Source: Rhodospirillales bacterium (GTDB lineage Bacteria; Pseudomonadota; Alphaproteobacteria; Micavibrionales; Micavibrionaceae). Taken from it: a stretch of 64,000 bases of DNA. The stretch's first letter is position 1; each line of letters starts with the position of its first letter. Below, piece by piece: positions 52,202-60,891 of this stretch. Below the pieces are notes generated by a model, which saw only the letters and a program-made list of their open reading frames with translations, was not told the DNA's origin and ran no database searches. The DNA lies in contig JACKIP010000002.1 of assembly GCA_020638395.1 (NCBI GenBank), positions 124,001 to 188,000 on the forward strand, in the 5' to 3' direction. A program made the position numbers and the translations under genes.

Positions 52202-53569
52202 ATGAATGATCCGTCCAACGCGATATTTTGGTTTTTTTTAAGAGCCAAAGTGAGTATTCTGAATAAACTCATGTCGATGCATCCCGCTAAAAAGCACAAG
52301 AAATTTCTGGAGAACCTGTTTGGCCGCAACCGGGCGGAGCTGGAGAAAAACCGTCTGGAAGCCTTTCTGGATAGCGTTCCGGGGGCCTATTGCGGATGGG
52401 ACCGGGACGGCGGCATCGCGTGGAATGAAACGTTCCTGACACAGCTTCACCTGAAGGACATCAAGGATTTTACCACTATCCAGACCAGTTTTGCGCCGGA
52501 AGAAGCCCCCATTCTGGAAGGCGCGTTCCGGTCTTTGCGGGAGTCCGGAGAGCCATTCTGTAAAGTTTGTGCGGCGCGCGACGGCATGCGGTTTTTCCGT
52601 CTGTCAGGAAACCGCGGATTTAATCTGGCCGAGGATGATTATTACGACGTGATCTGGCTGGAAGATGTGAGTGAACATCACGGCGCACAGGGAAAACTGG
52701 CGCTGCGGGCGCAGCAGGCCGAGCGCGATATGCGTGCCATGCGGGATGCCTGCGATTCCACCCCGTTTCCGGTCTGGTTGCGCAATGAAACTCTGGACCT
52801 TGTCTGGTGTAATCGGGCATATGCCGAGCTGCTTGGTCTGTCTGTGTCCCAGATTTTGACACAGCAGCAGGAGCTGACCGGCACTCTGACCGGAACCGGC
52901 GGCAAGAAAGAAAAGATTGAAATGAAACGGTTGGCGGCGGAGGCGCAGGAAAAATCCTCTATCGCCAGTTGCCGCGGCCACCTGATTGTCAATGGCAAGC
53001 GGCGGCTGTTCCTGTTCGAAGAAATTCCCCAGAAAAAAGAAGGCGGGTATATGGGGATGGCGCGGGATATCACCCGTGAAGAAGAACTGACCAGCGAGCT
53101 GGGACATCACGTTACGGCCTCGCATACCCTGCTCGATCACCTGCATTCAGCGGTGGGAATTTTCAACAAGGATCAGGAGCTGGAGTTCTATAACGCATCC
53201 TTTGCATCTTTGTGGAAGCTGGAAGAGCCTTATCTGAACACGCATCCAAAGCTGGGAGATATAATGGAGCGGCTGCGGGCGCAGCGGTCTCTGCCGGAGC
53301 AGGCCGACTTCCGCGGGTTCAAAAAAAGCTGGCTGGATATGTTTACCGGCCTGTTACAGCCATTTGAGGATATGCTGTACCTGCCGGATGAAAAGGTTGT
53401 GCGAATGCTGGTGGTGGCGCATCCTTTGGGCGGGTTGATGATGACCTTCGAGGATGTTACCAGCCGTCTGGCGCTCGAATCGTCCTATAACACCCTGATC
53501 GCGGTGCAGAAGGGACTCTGGACAATCTGGCGGAGGGAGTCTCGGTGTTCGGGGAAGATGGACGGTTGA
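52202..53569 (+). pseudogene. DivL-like PAS sensor kinase, N-terminal sensor part (frame broken)
   Basis: The gene as a whole (52202-54629) would encode about 805 residues with several PAS domains and a histidine-kinase core, with no membrane helix. This first frame gives 455 residues with PAS-like blocks (LEAFLDSVPGAYCGWDRDGG, DACDSTPFPVWLRNETLDLV, LLDHLHSAVGIFNKDQELEF). After LIAVQKG near 53512 the frame goes wrong. One base added within GGACT would restore TLDNLAEGVSVFG, which continues in the next frame. It could be genuine decay or a sequencing error. Confidence 0.8.
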
Positions 53570-53901
53570 AACTCTGGAATCCGTCTTTTGCGGCTCTGTG
53601 GGGCTTATATCCCGAAGATCTTGACGGCAACCCGCACGTGACCAGACTGGTCGATAAAATGAAGCCTTTTTTCGATGCCGGGTTCTGGCCGCAATATTAC
53701 GATCAGCTTATCAGTCTGGGGCTGGAGCGGGAGGAGCGCAACGGACGCCTGTCACGCTCTGACGATCATGTGATTGATTACGCGACCCTGCCGCTGGTGG
53801 ATGGGGGCGTTCTGGTGACCTATACCGATATGACAGATACGGTGCATGTGGAAAAGCACTGCGGGAGCGGAACGCAGCTCTGGAAACGGCAGAGCGCCTG
53901 A
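53545..53901 (+). pseudogene. DivL-like PAS sensor kinase, middle part
   Basis: This frame supplies the last PAS domain: MFGEDGRLKLWNPSFAALWG and DYATLPLVDGGVLVTYTDMT. The real join to the first part is at about 53512-53518, upstream of the frame's first Met. It fails again at 53855, where VEKHCGSGTQ replaces the expected VEKALRERNAALE. A single missing G in AAG-GCA explains the second shift. Confidence 0.75.
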
Positions 53902-54629
53902 AGCTGGATTTTCTCGCGAACGTATCCTACCAGTTGCGCACGCCCCTGAACAGCATTATGGGCTTCACCGAGATGCTCGCCGGGGAGTTCTTCGGCCCCC
54001 TCAATGAGCAGCAAAAAGAATATACCAGCGATATTACCGAAGCCAGCGAGCGGCTGCTGAGCCTGATTAACGATATTCTCGACCTCTCCACCATGGAAGC
54101 CGGATATCTGGAGCTGCATAAGGAACCGGTGGATGTGTATGACCTGCTGCGCGATCTGACCAAACTGGTACAGGGATGGGCGCGGCAGCGCAAAATTGAT
54201 ATTCATCTGGAATGCGCACAGGATATCGGGCGTTTCCCGGCGGATACCGGGCGGTTGAAACAGATTTTGTTAAACCTGATACGCAATGCCATTGCGTTTA
54301 CACCGGATGACGGGGCCGGCATGATCTCCGTCATCGCCGAGCGTGACGGAAGCCGCATATTGATGACTGTCAAAGATAACGGCATCGGCATTCCCAAGGA
54401 AGAGCAAGAGCGGATCTTTGAACCGTTTGAACGTACGCCTGTCTCGATGGACGCGCCGCCGTCGATCTATCGCGGAGCTGGTCTGGGATTGTCGATTGTC
54501 AAAAATATTACAGAGCTTCACAACGGGTCTGTTCATCTGGAAAGCGAACCGCATGTCGGCACGGAAATCACCCTGATTTTCCCGGCGGAGGATTATACCC
54601 AGAGACTCAGCAAAGACGAAGCGGCGTAG
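53856..54629 (+). pseudogene. DivL-like PAS sensor kinase, kinase core with Tyr in place of the H-box His
   Basis: From 53856 the frame reads ALRERNAALETAERLKLDFL followed by ANVSYQLRTPLNSIMGFTEM. The phospho-acceptor His of ordinary kinases (SHELRTP) is Tyr here, as in DivL. The ATP-binding domain is complete: LNLIRNAIAF (N box), VKDNGIGIPKEEQERIFEPF (G1/F), and GAGLGLSIVKNI (G2). DivL acts as a pseudokinase that rewires CckA signalling in Caulobacter; extending that role to this gene is an inference. Confidence 0.8.
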
Positions 54630-54657
54630 GGTAAGGCTGCGACGTCTCTCCCCTCCC

Positions 54658-55131
54658 TCAGGCCGCCTGTTCGTCCAGATCCGTGTACAGAAACATGGCG
54701 CGAACCGTATCAAGATCGTTAATCTGGCGCAGGCGGTCACAGAGTGTCCGATCGCGCATCAGGCGGGAAATGCGCGACAGGCGGCGCAAATGCAGGGAAT
54801 TCTCATTGAGCGGAGACAGCAATACAAACACCAGAGTGACGTGCTCGTCCCCGGTGGAGCTTTTCATATCCAGTCCTTCCGGGATTTTGTACAGCATGTG
54901 AACCGGGTGATCGATGCCGTCCATCATGACATTGGCAATCATCACACCGTCTTCAAAAATGAACTCATTGCGGGCGGCACTTTCAGACAGGGCAAACTGG
55001 ATGGTATCGAACAGGTCCGGATTTTCCCACTGCAGTGAAACCTGACGGGCGATATCGGCATAAAGTTTGCCGGCTGACTGGGCAGGAAAGTGGGCCTTGA
55101 AGAAATCCAGATCACAAGAATAGGTCGTCAT
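54658..55131 (-). CDS. PTS EIIA(Ntr)-like protein without the phosphorylated His
   Basis: This 157-residue protein begins at the ATG at 55131, which follows a perfect AGGAGG. It resembles PtsN/EIIA type 2: ARNEFIFEDGVMIANVMMDG, then VTLVFVLLSP and HLRRLSRISRLMRDRTLCDRL, the standard closing helices. Where PtsN has the active-site IPH, this sequence reads IANV, so it probably cannot be phosphorylated and may act by binding. Its stop lies 28 bases from the end of the convergent kinase gene. No other PTS gene is near. Confidence 0.65.
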   Translation of the reverse strand: MTTYSCDLDFFKAHFPAQSAGKLYADIARQVSLQWENPDLFDTIQFALSESAARNEFIFEDGVMIANVMMDGIDHPVHMLYKIPEGLDMKSSTGDEHVTLVFVLLSPLNENSLHLRRLSRISRLMRDRTLCDRLRQINDLDTVRAMFLYTDLDEQAA

Positions 55132-55270
55132 GAAAACCTCCTGTCCGATTCGTACTCGTATGCGTGAGTGTTCGATATAGGGTATAAAGGTTAATAAATC
55201 TATAAAAAAATATGACTCACTGCACAAGAAAAGACTGTGATGGCAGCAAATGTGCGTGGTCTGAACTGTG

Positions 55271-55299
55271 CGGTTTTTGTCGCTTGCGTCGGACGGCGG
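55271..55299 (+). repeat. 29-base exact repeat, copy 2
   Basis: This is identical to 47735-47763 and in the same orientation. It lies between the EIIA-like gene and hemJ, ending 19 bases before the hemJ ATG, so it could sit in the hemJ leader. Confidence 0.85.
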
Positions 55300-55318
55300 G
55301 ACGGACTAGATTTGCGCT

Positions 55319-55765
55319 ATGCAGGATTTTCTTCTCGAATATTACTTTTATCTCAAAGCATTTCATATCATCAGCGTGATTGCCTGGATGGCCGGATTGC
55401 TTTATTTGCCGCGGCTATTTGTCTATCATTGTGACGTTCCCGCCGAGTCCAAAACCTCGGAAATCTTCAAGCTCATGGAATACCGGCTGGCACGCTATAT
55501 CATGGGCCCGGCCATGCATGCGGCCTGGACGTTTGCCCTGCTGATGCTTTACGCCAATCCATCTTTGTTTCAGGACGGATGGATGCATGCAAAACTGACC
55601 TGCGTTATTTTGCTGACGGTCGTACATGTGCTGCTGACACGCTGGCGCAAAGCTTTTGCCGAAGACCGTAATACGAAAAGCGCGAAATTTTACCGCATCT
55701 GGAATGAAGTCCCAACGGTTCTGATGGTTTTGATCGTGATTCTGGCAGTAACCAAACCGTTTTAG
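55319..55765 (+). CDS. hemJ: Protoporphyrinogen oxidase HemJ
   Basis: HemJ oxidises protoporphyrinogen IX in haem synthesis in organisms lacking HemG/HemY. The 148-residue membrane protein has four helices and the conserved elements YLKAFHIISVIAWMAGLLYLPRLFVYH (two His and the W-x-G-L-Y-L-P-R motif) and YRIWNEVPTVLMVLIVILAV with the Asn-Glu-Pro group. The length fits the family. It is separated from other haem genes. Confidence 0.9.
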   Translation: MQDFLLEYYFYLKAFHIISVIAWMAGLLYLPRLFVYHCDVPAESKTSEIFKLMEYRLARYIMGPAMHAAWTFALLMLYANPSLFQDGWMHAKLTCVILLTVVHVLLTRWRKAFAEDRNTKSAKFYRIWNEVPTVLMVLIVILAVTKPF

Positions 55766-55814
55766 AGCTACTATAATCGCGCCAAAAACTTTAAGACAAG
55801 CTCTCAAGCCGTCA

Positions 55815-55836
55815 TCACACGGCTCCGTCCGTGTGA
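55815..55836. repeat. ACACGG hairpin repeat, site 4
   Basis: TCACACGG, CTCCGT and CCGTGTGA form a perfect-armed copy 50 bases after hemJ. It is followed by 'ctctgtgtctcttgcggttaaaaatc', one of the phrase repeats that accompany other sites. Confidence 0.8.
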
Positions 55837-55959
55837 TCCATAGTATACCCTGCACTCTCTGTGTCTCTTGCGGTTAAAAATCAGGAGTGCACTAAACTTC
55901 TTGCACTTTACCGGCTTTTTTCCTAAGAATAGAGCACAAAACACAGGATACCCTTTCCC

Positions 55960-56727
55960 ATGATGATTGACCTGATTATTGGTGCCGTTATTCTTATTTC
56001 CGCTTTGGTCGCGTTTTTTCGTGGCTTTATCCGCGAAGTTCTGACCATCCTCGGCGTGATTGGCGGTCTGGTCGCCGCTTATATGTACGGGGCGACTCTT
56101 GCTCCGTTCTATAACGGGTTGCTGGAAGGAGATAAACCCGCCGCCGAAGGAGCGGAAACTCCGCATTTTATGGGGATTATTCCCTATCCTCTCCTATCGG
56201 AAATTCTGGGATATGCCACGGTATTTCTGGGCGTGGTGATTATCCTCAGCATCCTGAGTTACTTCCTGAGCAAATTTGTTGAAAATGTCGGAATGGGGAT
56301 GCTGGACCGCACCCTTGGAGTGGCCTTCGGGATTGCCCGCGGGGTGATCCTGCTGGGAGTTTTGTACATGCCGATTCACATGTTCGCCGATGAAGAGGAA
56401 AAGAAAAACTGGTTTAAAGACAGTCACCTGCAAGTTTACATCGAAGCCACCTCTGAATGGCTGAGCGAATTCCTGCCGGAAGATTTCCTGAAAGATACCG
56501 GACAGGAAAAACTCGACCAGACGCGGGAAACCCTCAAAGCACTTGATATTCTGCCGGAAGTGGCTCCCTTCTCGCAACCATCTGCCGATCCAAAGGGTCA
56601 AAATGCTGCTCCACCCGCCTCAGCGACGCCGCTGGAGCCAGCTGCCCCGGCCGAGGGATATGACCAGCCGCAACGCCAGTCCATGGAAGATCTGATTGAA
56701 CAACAGGAAAAACCCGTCAATGACTAA
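55960..56727 (+). CDS. cvpA: CvpA family membrane protein
   Basis: CvpA (colicin V production protein) is an inner-membrane protein commonly placed before purF. The 255-residue protein has four helices (LIIGAVILISALVAFFRGF, VLTILGVIGGLVAAYMYG, ATVFLGVVIILSILSYFL, GIARGVILLGVLYMPIHMF) with the GFIREVLTI motif and DRTLGVAFGIARG loop. A Pro/Ala-rich tail of about 80 residues is added beyond the core. Its stop overlaps the purF ATG (56720), giving translational coupling. Confidence 0.9.
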   Translation: MMIDLIIGAVILISALVAFFRGFIREVLTILGVIGGLVAAYMYGATLAPFYNGLLEGDKPAAEGAETPHFMGIIPYPLLSEILGYATVFLGVVIILSILSYFLSKFVENVGMGMLDRTLGVAFGIARGVILLGVLYMPIHMFADEEEKKNWFKDSHLQVYIEATSEWLSEFLPEDFLKDTGQEKLDQTRETLKALDILPEVAPFSQPSADPKGQNAAPPASATPLEPAAPAEGYDQPQRQSMEDLIEQQEKPVND

Positions 56728-58174
56728 TTTCGCCCCGGCTGACGCTGCAATTGAGAAGGATGACAAATTCCATGATGAATGCGGTGTGTTCGGAATTTTT
56801 GGTCATGATGATGCTTCCGCTCTGACCGCCCTGGGCCTGCATGCCCTGCAACACCGGGGGCAGGAAGCCTGCGGGATCGTCACCTATGACGGGAGTGCGT
56901 TCCACACCAAACGCGCCCTGGGTCTGGTCGATCAGGTTTTTGGCAAGCAGGACACCATTGAGCGGCTTGCCGGACGGGCCGCGATTGGCCACAATCGTTA
57001 CGCAACCTCCGGCGGCACCGCGCTGCGGAATGTCCAGCCTCTTTATGCCGATCTGGCATTTGGCGGATTTGCTCTGGCCCATAACGGCAATCTGACCAAC
57101 GCCCAGACCCTGCGCCGCCAGCTGGTCGAAGACGGTGCTATTTTCCAGTCTTCCAGCGATACGGAAACCATTATTCACCTGATGGCAACACAGAAGGGCC
57201 AGCGGGTCGTCGACCGGCTGACCTATGCCTTGCAACACATCAAGGGCGGATTTGCTCTGGTTGCTCTGGCCGAGGACAAACTGATCGGCCTGCGGGACCC
57301 GCACGGCATCCGGCCTCTTTTGCTGGGAAAATACGGGGAATCGTATCTTTTGGCCTCCGAGTCCTGCGCCTTTGACATTATCGGAGCCAAGCTTATCCGC
57401 AATATCGAGCCGGGCGAAATGGTGATTATCAACGAGCACGGCCTGCAAAGCTTCCGGCCGTTTTCCGGCCCTGCCGTCAGTGGACGGTTCTGCATCTTTG
57501 AATATGTTTATTTCGCCCGCCCGGATTCCATTCTGGAGACGCATTCCGTCTATGAGAAACGCAAGCAGATCGGGGTGGAGCTGGCGCGGGAAGCGCCCTG
57601 CCCGGACGCCGACGTCATCATCCCGGTTCCGGATGGCGGCGTGCCCAGCGCCATTGGTTTTGCCCAGGAAAGCGGCGTGCCGTTCGAGCTGGGGATTATC
57701 CGCAATCATTATGTCGGGCGCACATTTATCCAGCCGGGACAGAAAATTCGCAATCTCGGCGTGCGCCTCAAACATAACGCCAACCGCCCGATCATCGAGG
57801 GGAAAAATGTCGTACTGGTCGATGATTCGATTGTCCGGGGCACGACTTCCCGCAAAATTGTCGAAATGGTACGGGCGGCCGGGGCAAAATCCGTTCATAT
57901 GCGCGTGTCCTCTCCGCCGACCAAATATCCCTGTTTTTACGGCATTGATACCCCCTCTTACGAAGAGCTTCTGGCCCATAATACCGATGTGAACGGCATT
58001 GCCGCACAGATCGGGGTTGATTCTCTGGCCTATGTCTCTCTTGACGGGCTGTACCGCGCCATGAACCTGCCGCAAGGACGCAATGCCGAGGCTCCCGCCT
58101 ATTGCGACGCCTGTTTCTCCGGCGACTATCCGGTGGAGCTGGTGGATCAGGATATCAAAGCAGGATGCAAATAA
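56720..58174 (+). CDS. purF: Amidophosphoribosyltransferase
   Basis: PurF makes phosphoribosylamine from PRPP and glutamine, the first step of purine synthesis. The 484-residue protein carries a short propeptide before the catalytic Cys (DKFHDECGVFGIFG). It has the Ntn glutaminase elements ALQHRGQEACGI and IGHNRYATSGG, and the phosphoribosyltransferase PRPP loop VVLVDDSIVRGTTSRKIV. The ATG at 56720 lies inside the end of cvpA; an upstream TTG in frame is unlikely. The next gene overlaps its stop as TAATG. Confidence 0.96.
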   Translation: MTNFAPADAAIEKDDKFHDECGVFGIFGHDDASALTALGLHALQHRGQEACGIVTYDGSAFHTKRALGLVDQVFGKQDTIERLAGRAAIGHNRYATSGGTALRNVQPLYADLAFGGFALAHNGNLTNAQTLRRQLVEDGAIFQSSSDTETIIHLMATQKGQRVVDRLTYALQHIKGGFALVALAEDKLIGLRDPHGIRPLLLGKYGESYLLASESCAFDIIGAKLIRNIEPGEMVIINEHGLQSFRPFSGPAVSGRFCIFEYVYFARPDSILETHSVYEKRKQIGVELAREAPCPDADVIIPVPDGGVPSAIGFAQESGVPFELGIIRNHYVGRTFIQPGQKIRNLGVRLKHNANRPIIEGKNVVLVDDSIVRGTTSRKIVEMVRAAGAKSVHMRVSSPPTKYPCFYGIDTPSYEELLAHNTDVNGIAAQIGVDSLAYVSLDGLYRAMNLPQGRNAEAPAYCDACFSGDYPVELVDQDIKAGCK

Positions 58175-58872
58175 TGACAGAACATGCTCTTTCCGATACA
58201 TCGTCTGACAAGAAAATCGCCCTGATTACCGGAGCATCCCGCGGGATTGGCCGGGCGACGGCGTTGCAGCTGGCTAAAAAAGGCTACCATATTATAGCGC
58301 TGGCGCGGACGGTCGGCGCACTGGAGGAGCTGGATGATCTGATCACCGCCGCCGGAGGAACCTGTACACTTGTTCCACAGGACCTGATTCAATTCGATAA
58401 AGTCGAGCTTCTGGGTCCCGCCCTGCTGCAAAAATTCGGGCGGCTGGATTTGCTGGTTGCCAATGCCGGAGTTCTGGGGACGTTGGGGCCGGTGGCGCAT
58501 ACTTCCCCCAAAGATTTTGAGAAAGTATTCAAAATTAATGTAGAGGCGAATTTCCGGCTGATCCGCACGCTCGATCCGCTGCTCAAGCAATCCGACGCTC
58601 CGCAGGTCGTGTTTTTAACCACCAGCGACAGTGTCATGGATGGACGGGCCTATTGGGGCGCTTATGGCGCAAGTAAAGCTGCCCTGCAATCTCTGGCCCG
58701 CACCTATGAGGCGGAAAATCAGCAGAATAACCTGCGGGTTCATCTGTTTAACCCCGGCGCCACACGTACAGCCATGCGCGCCGCAGCCATGCCGGGCGAA
58801 GATCCGGAGACTCTGCCAACCCCGGAACATGTCGCCGGACGGCTGGTGGAATTGTTGCTCCCCACCGCATAA
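58174..58872 (+). CDS. Short-chain dehydrogenase/reductase
   Basis: The 232-residue protein is a classical SDR with IALITGASRGIGRATALQLA (TGxxxGIG), LVANAGVLGTLG, a catalytic Ser in VFLTTSDSVMDG, YWGAYGASKAAL with the YxxxK pair, and FNPGATRTAM. The substrate is unknown. An SDR directly after purF is common in alphaproteobacteria, which supports the start at the overlapping ATG (58174) rather than the longer frame from 58102. Confidence 0.9.
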   Translation: MTEHALSDTSSDKKIALITGASRGIGRATALQLAKKGYHIIALARTVGALEELDDLITAAGGTCTLVPQDLIQFDKVELLGPALLQKFGRLDLLVANAGVLGTLGPVAHTSPKDFEKVFKINVEANFRLIRTLDPLLKQSDAPQVVFLTTSDSVMDGRAYWGAYGASKAALQSLARTYEAENQQNNLRVHLFNPGATRTAMRAAAMPGEDPETLPTPEHVAGRLVELLLPTA

Positions 58873-58994
58873 GCCGCCAAACTTTCCCCGCCAGTCCGGA
58901 AAAATCCGCAAACCATACATGACGCAAACGGGTTTGACATAGTTGTAAACTGCGTGTTAGCCTTCGAGTAATTTTTTTGAGGGAGAATAAAAAA

Positions 58995-59309
58995 ATGGAT
59001 AACCAGACATTAAGAGATCATTTAAATTTTGCTACCTTTATTGGTGTTGGTGCGGGCCTTGGGGGAGCCCTCGCAGTCTCGCTTGCTGCCGCTCTTGCAG
59101 ATAGTCGTGAAACCCAACAAATATCGCCGGAACCAACCATCACGGTCGCCGATCTGAACCCTGCGGTTGAAGGATTTTCTGATGCCTGCAAAAGTATGAC
59201 CGTTGTGCGCGCAAAAGAAGGATATATCCTGACCGTGCCAAGAAGCGGTGGCTTTATAAGAGATGGCTTTATAAGCTGTGACTTCCAGCCGTCACTCGAT
59301 AAAGTATGA
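58995..59309 (+). CDS. Small membrane-anchored or exported hypothetical protein
   Basis: This 104-residue protein has one hydrophobic segment (FIGVGAGLGGALAVSLAAALA, about residues 13-33) that could be an anchor or signal. The outer part has two Cys (DACKSMTVV and FISCDFQPS) that might pair. GAGGGAG lies about 12 bases before the ATG. It is flanked by repeat-bearing gaps and has no operon partner. No family was recognised. Confidence 0.55.
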   Translation: MDNQTLRDHLNFATFIGVGAGLGGALAVSLAAALADSRETQQISPEPTITVADLNPAVEGFSDACKSMTVVRAKEGYILTVPRSGGFIRDGFISCDFQPSLDKV

Positions 59310-59588
59310 GTATTTTGGTCATTCCTCCGTGTTTAAGAAGGTTTAAACCGCAAAGTAAAACAAAGTTCTTTCGGGTTTTGTGAAAAACCTCTGTGCTCTG
59401 CGGTGAAAAATCAACATGGATCACACGGACGGAGCCGTGTGATGACGGCATCGAGAAGCGTCCCAAAATTAAACAAAAGCACTATAAAAATATAAATGCT
59501 CTTTGCTCCAGGAATTGGCGTAAATCTTTCTTTACTTTTTTGCGTTAGGGTGAAGGGAAAGACACCCTGTTCCGGATGATACCCCCAC
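59310..59588. repeat. Repeat-bearing gap before the pentapeptide gene
   Basis: This gap contains an AAACCGCAAAGTAAAACAAAG phrase (59345-59366 region), an ACACGG hairpin (59421-59442) and a 24-base unit (59463-59486) nearly identical to 3252-3275. No promoter could be fixed. Confidence 0.65.
59421..59442. repeat. ACACGG hairpin repeat, site 5
   Basis: TCACACGG, ACGGAG and CCGTGTGA are present, the same orientation as site 2. 'ctgcggtgaaaaatcaac' precedes it, matching the phrase 'gtggttaaaaatcaatag' before site 2. Confidence 0.8.
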
Positions 59589-60875
59589 ATGTCCAGAGAA
59601 GAATTCCTTGAAGTCCCCGATGAATCAGAGCTTCCCGCTCTGACACAGGAGGAGTTTGGCAAAATCATGAGCCTGCATAAGGACTTTCTCAAAGGGCGGC
59701 ATGGCGGGGCCAGAGCCGTGATAAAATTCAAGGATTTATCCGGGCTTAATTTAAGTGATTGTACCCTGTCGCAGGCGGATTTTACTGGTTCCCGCCTCGC
59801 AGGGACCGACCTGTCTTTCAGCGCTCTGGAAGGAGCCTGTTTTTTCGCCTGCGACCTGCGCAATGCCAATCTCCGCCATGCCAATTTGAAGCGGTGCGAT
59901 TTCCGCGGCGCTTATTTGTCGGGAACGGATCTGACCGGGGCCAATCTGGCGGAAGCGGATCTGCGCGAGGGAAAAATCATGAAGCGCGATCAGAACGGCG
60001 TTCTGATGGACCGAAAACGCGGACCAACCTCCGGAACAAAAACCATTCTCTCCGGCGCACGTCTGCGCAATACCAATCTCAGCGATGTGAATGCTGCCGG
60101 GGCGGATTTCTCGGACGTTGACCTGTCCGGGGCGCTGATCCAAAAAGCCAATTGCGACGGTGCCAAGTTTACCAATGCCAATCTGACAGATTCCGATCTG
60201 AGCAATTCCGTTTTTAACCGGGCTGATTTATCCGGCGCGATTATGGCAAATGCATTGTTCCGGGCCGCGGATCTTTACGGTGCGACTCAAAACGATACCC
60301 GCCATAATGAGGATATGGGATATAAGCTGGAAACGCTGGGAAAATCTCTGGAAGAGCTTCTGGAAGATCATCATATCTGGGTCTCTCATGCCGGCGCTGC
60401 GGGTAAACAGCTGGATCTCGGCGGATATGACCTGCGCGATGTTCTTGACATGAACAGGTATGAATTAACCGCCGTCCGGGCCATCGGAGCCAATTTTATC
60501 AATCAGGATTTGCGCGGCGCGCACTTGCAGCATACGCATCTGGATAAATCTGATTTTCGCGACAGTAAAATGCAAAAGGCGGATTGCCGGGCGGCCTCGA
60601 TCAAATATGCTCTGTTTGTCCGGGCCAATTTACAGGACGCCGACTTTTCACCCCTGTACTTCAAAAATGCCGATGGATCAAGACGGACCCGTCCGGCAGA
60701 TTTATCCGGCGCTGATTTTCGCTATGCCGATCTGCGCGGCACGAATTTCGCACAGGCTAACCTGTCCGGCGCTGATTTCTCCCATGCCCTCCTCGACCGG
60801 GCCAATCTGGAGGGCGCCAACCTGACCGGTGTGCTGCTGACAGGAACCTGTCTGGAAGACAGAAAAGTCCTTTAG
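59589..60875 (+). CDS. Pentapeptide-repeat protein
   Basis: This 428-residue protein has two blocks of A(D/N)LXX repeats (about residues 55-240 and 300-425; for example ADFTGSRLAGTDLSFSALEG and ADFRYADLRGTNFAQANLSG), which fold as a right-handed quadrilateral beta-helix. A non-repeat centre (DMGYKLETLGKSLEELLEDH) separates them. There is no signal peptide. Some such proteins mimic DNA and protect gyrase, but most have no known role, and nothing here decides. It converges on ccoI. Confidence 0.92.
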   Translation: MSREEFLEVPDESELPALTQEEFGKIMSLHKDFLKGRHGGARAVIKFKDLSGLNLSDCTLSQADFTGSRLAGTDLSFSALEGACFFACDLRNANLRHANLKRCDFRGAYLSGTDLTGANLAEADLREGKIMKRDQNGVLMDRKRGPTSGTKTILSGARLRNTNLSDVNAAGADFSDVDLSGALIQKANCDGAKFTNANLTDSDLSNSVFNRADLSGAIMANALFRAADLYGATQNDTRHNEDMGYKLETLGKSLEELLEDHHIWVSHAGAAGKQLDLGGYDLRDVLDMNRYELTAVRAIGANFINQDLRGAHLQHTHLDKSDFRDSKMQKADCRAASIKYALFVRANLQDADFSPLYFKNADGSRRTRPADLSGADFRYADLRGTNFAQANLSGADFSHALLDRANLEGANLTGVLLTGTCLEDRKVL

Positions 60876-60891
60876 AGCTCTTCTGTCTGTA

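Noticed and set aside
56717..58201. 494-residue open frame antisense to purF
   Set aside because: It is long only because purF codon use leaves few stops on the complement. No motif or ribosome site is seen.
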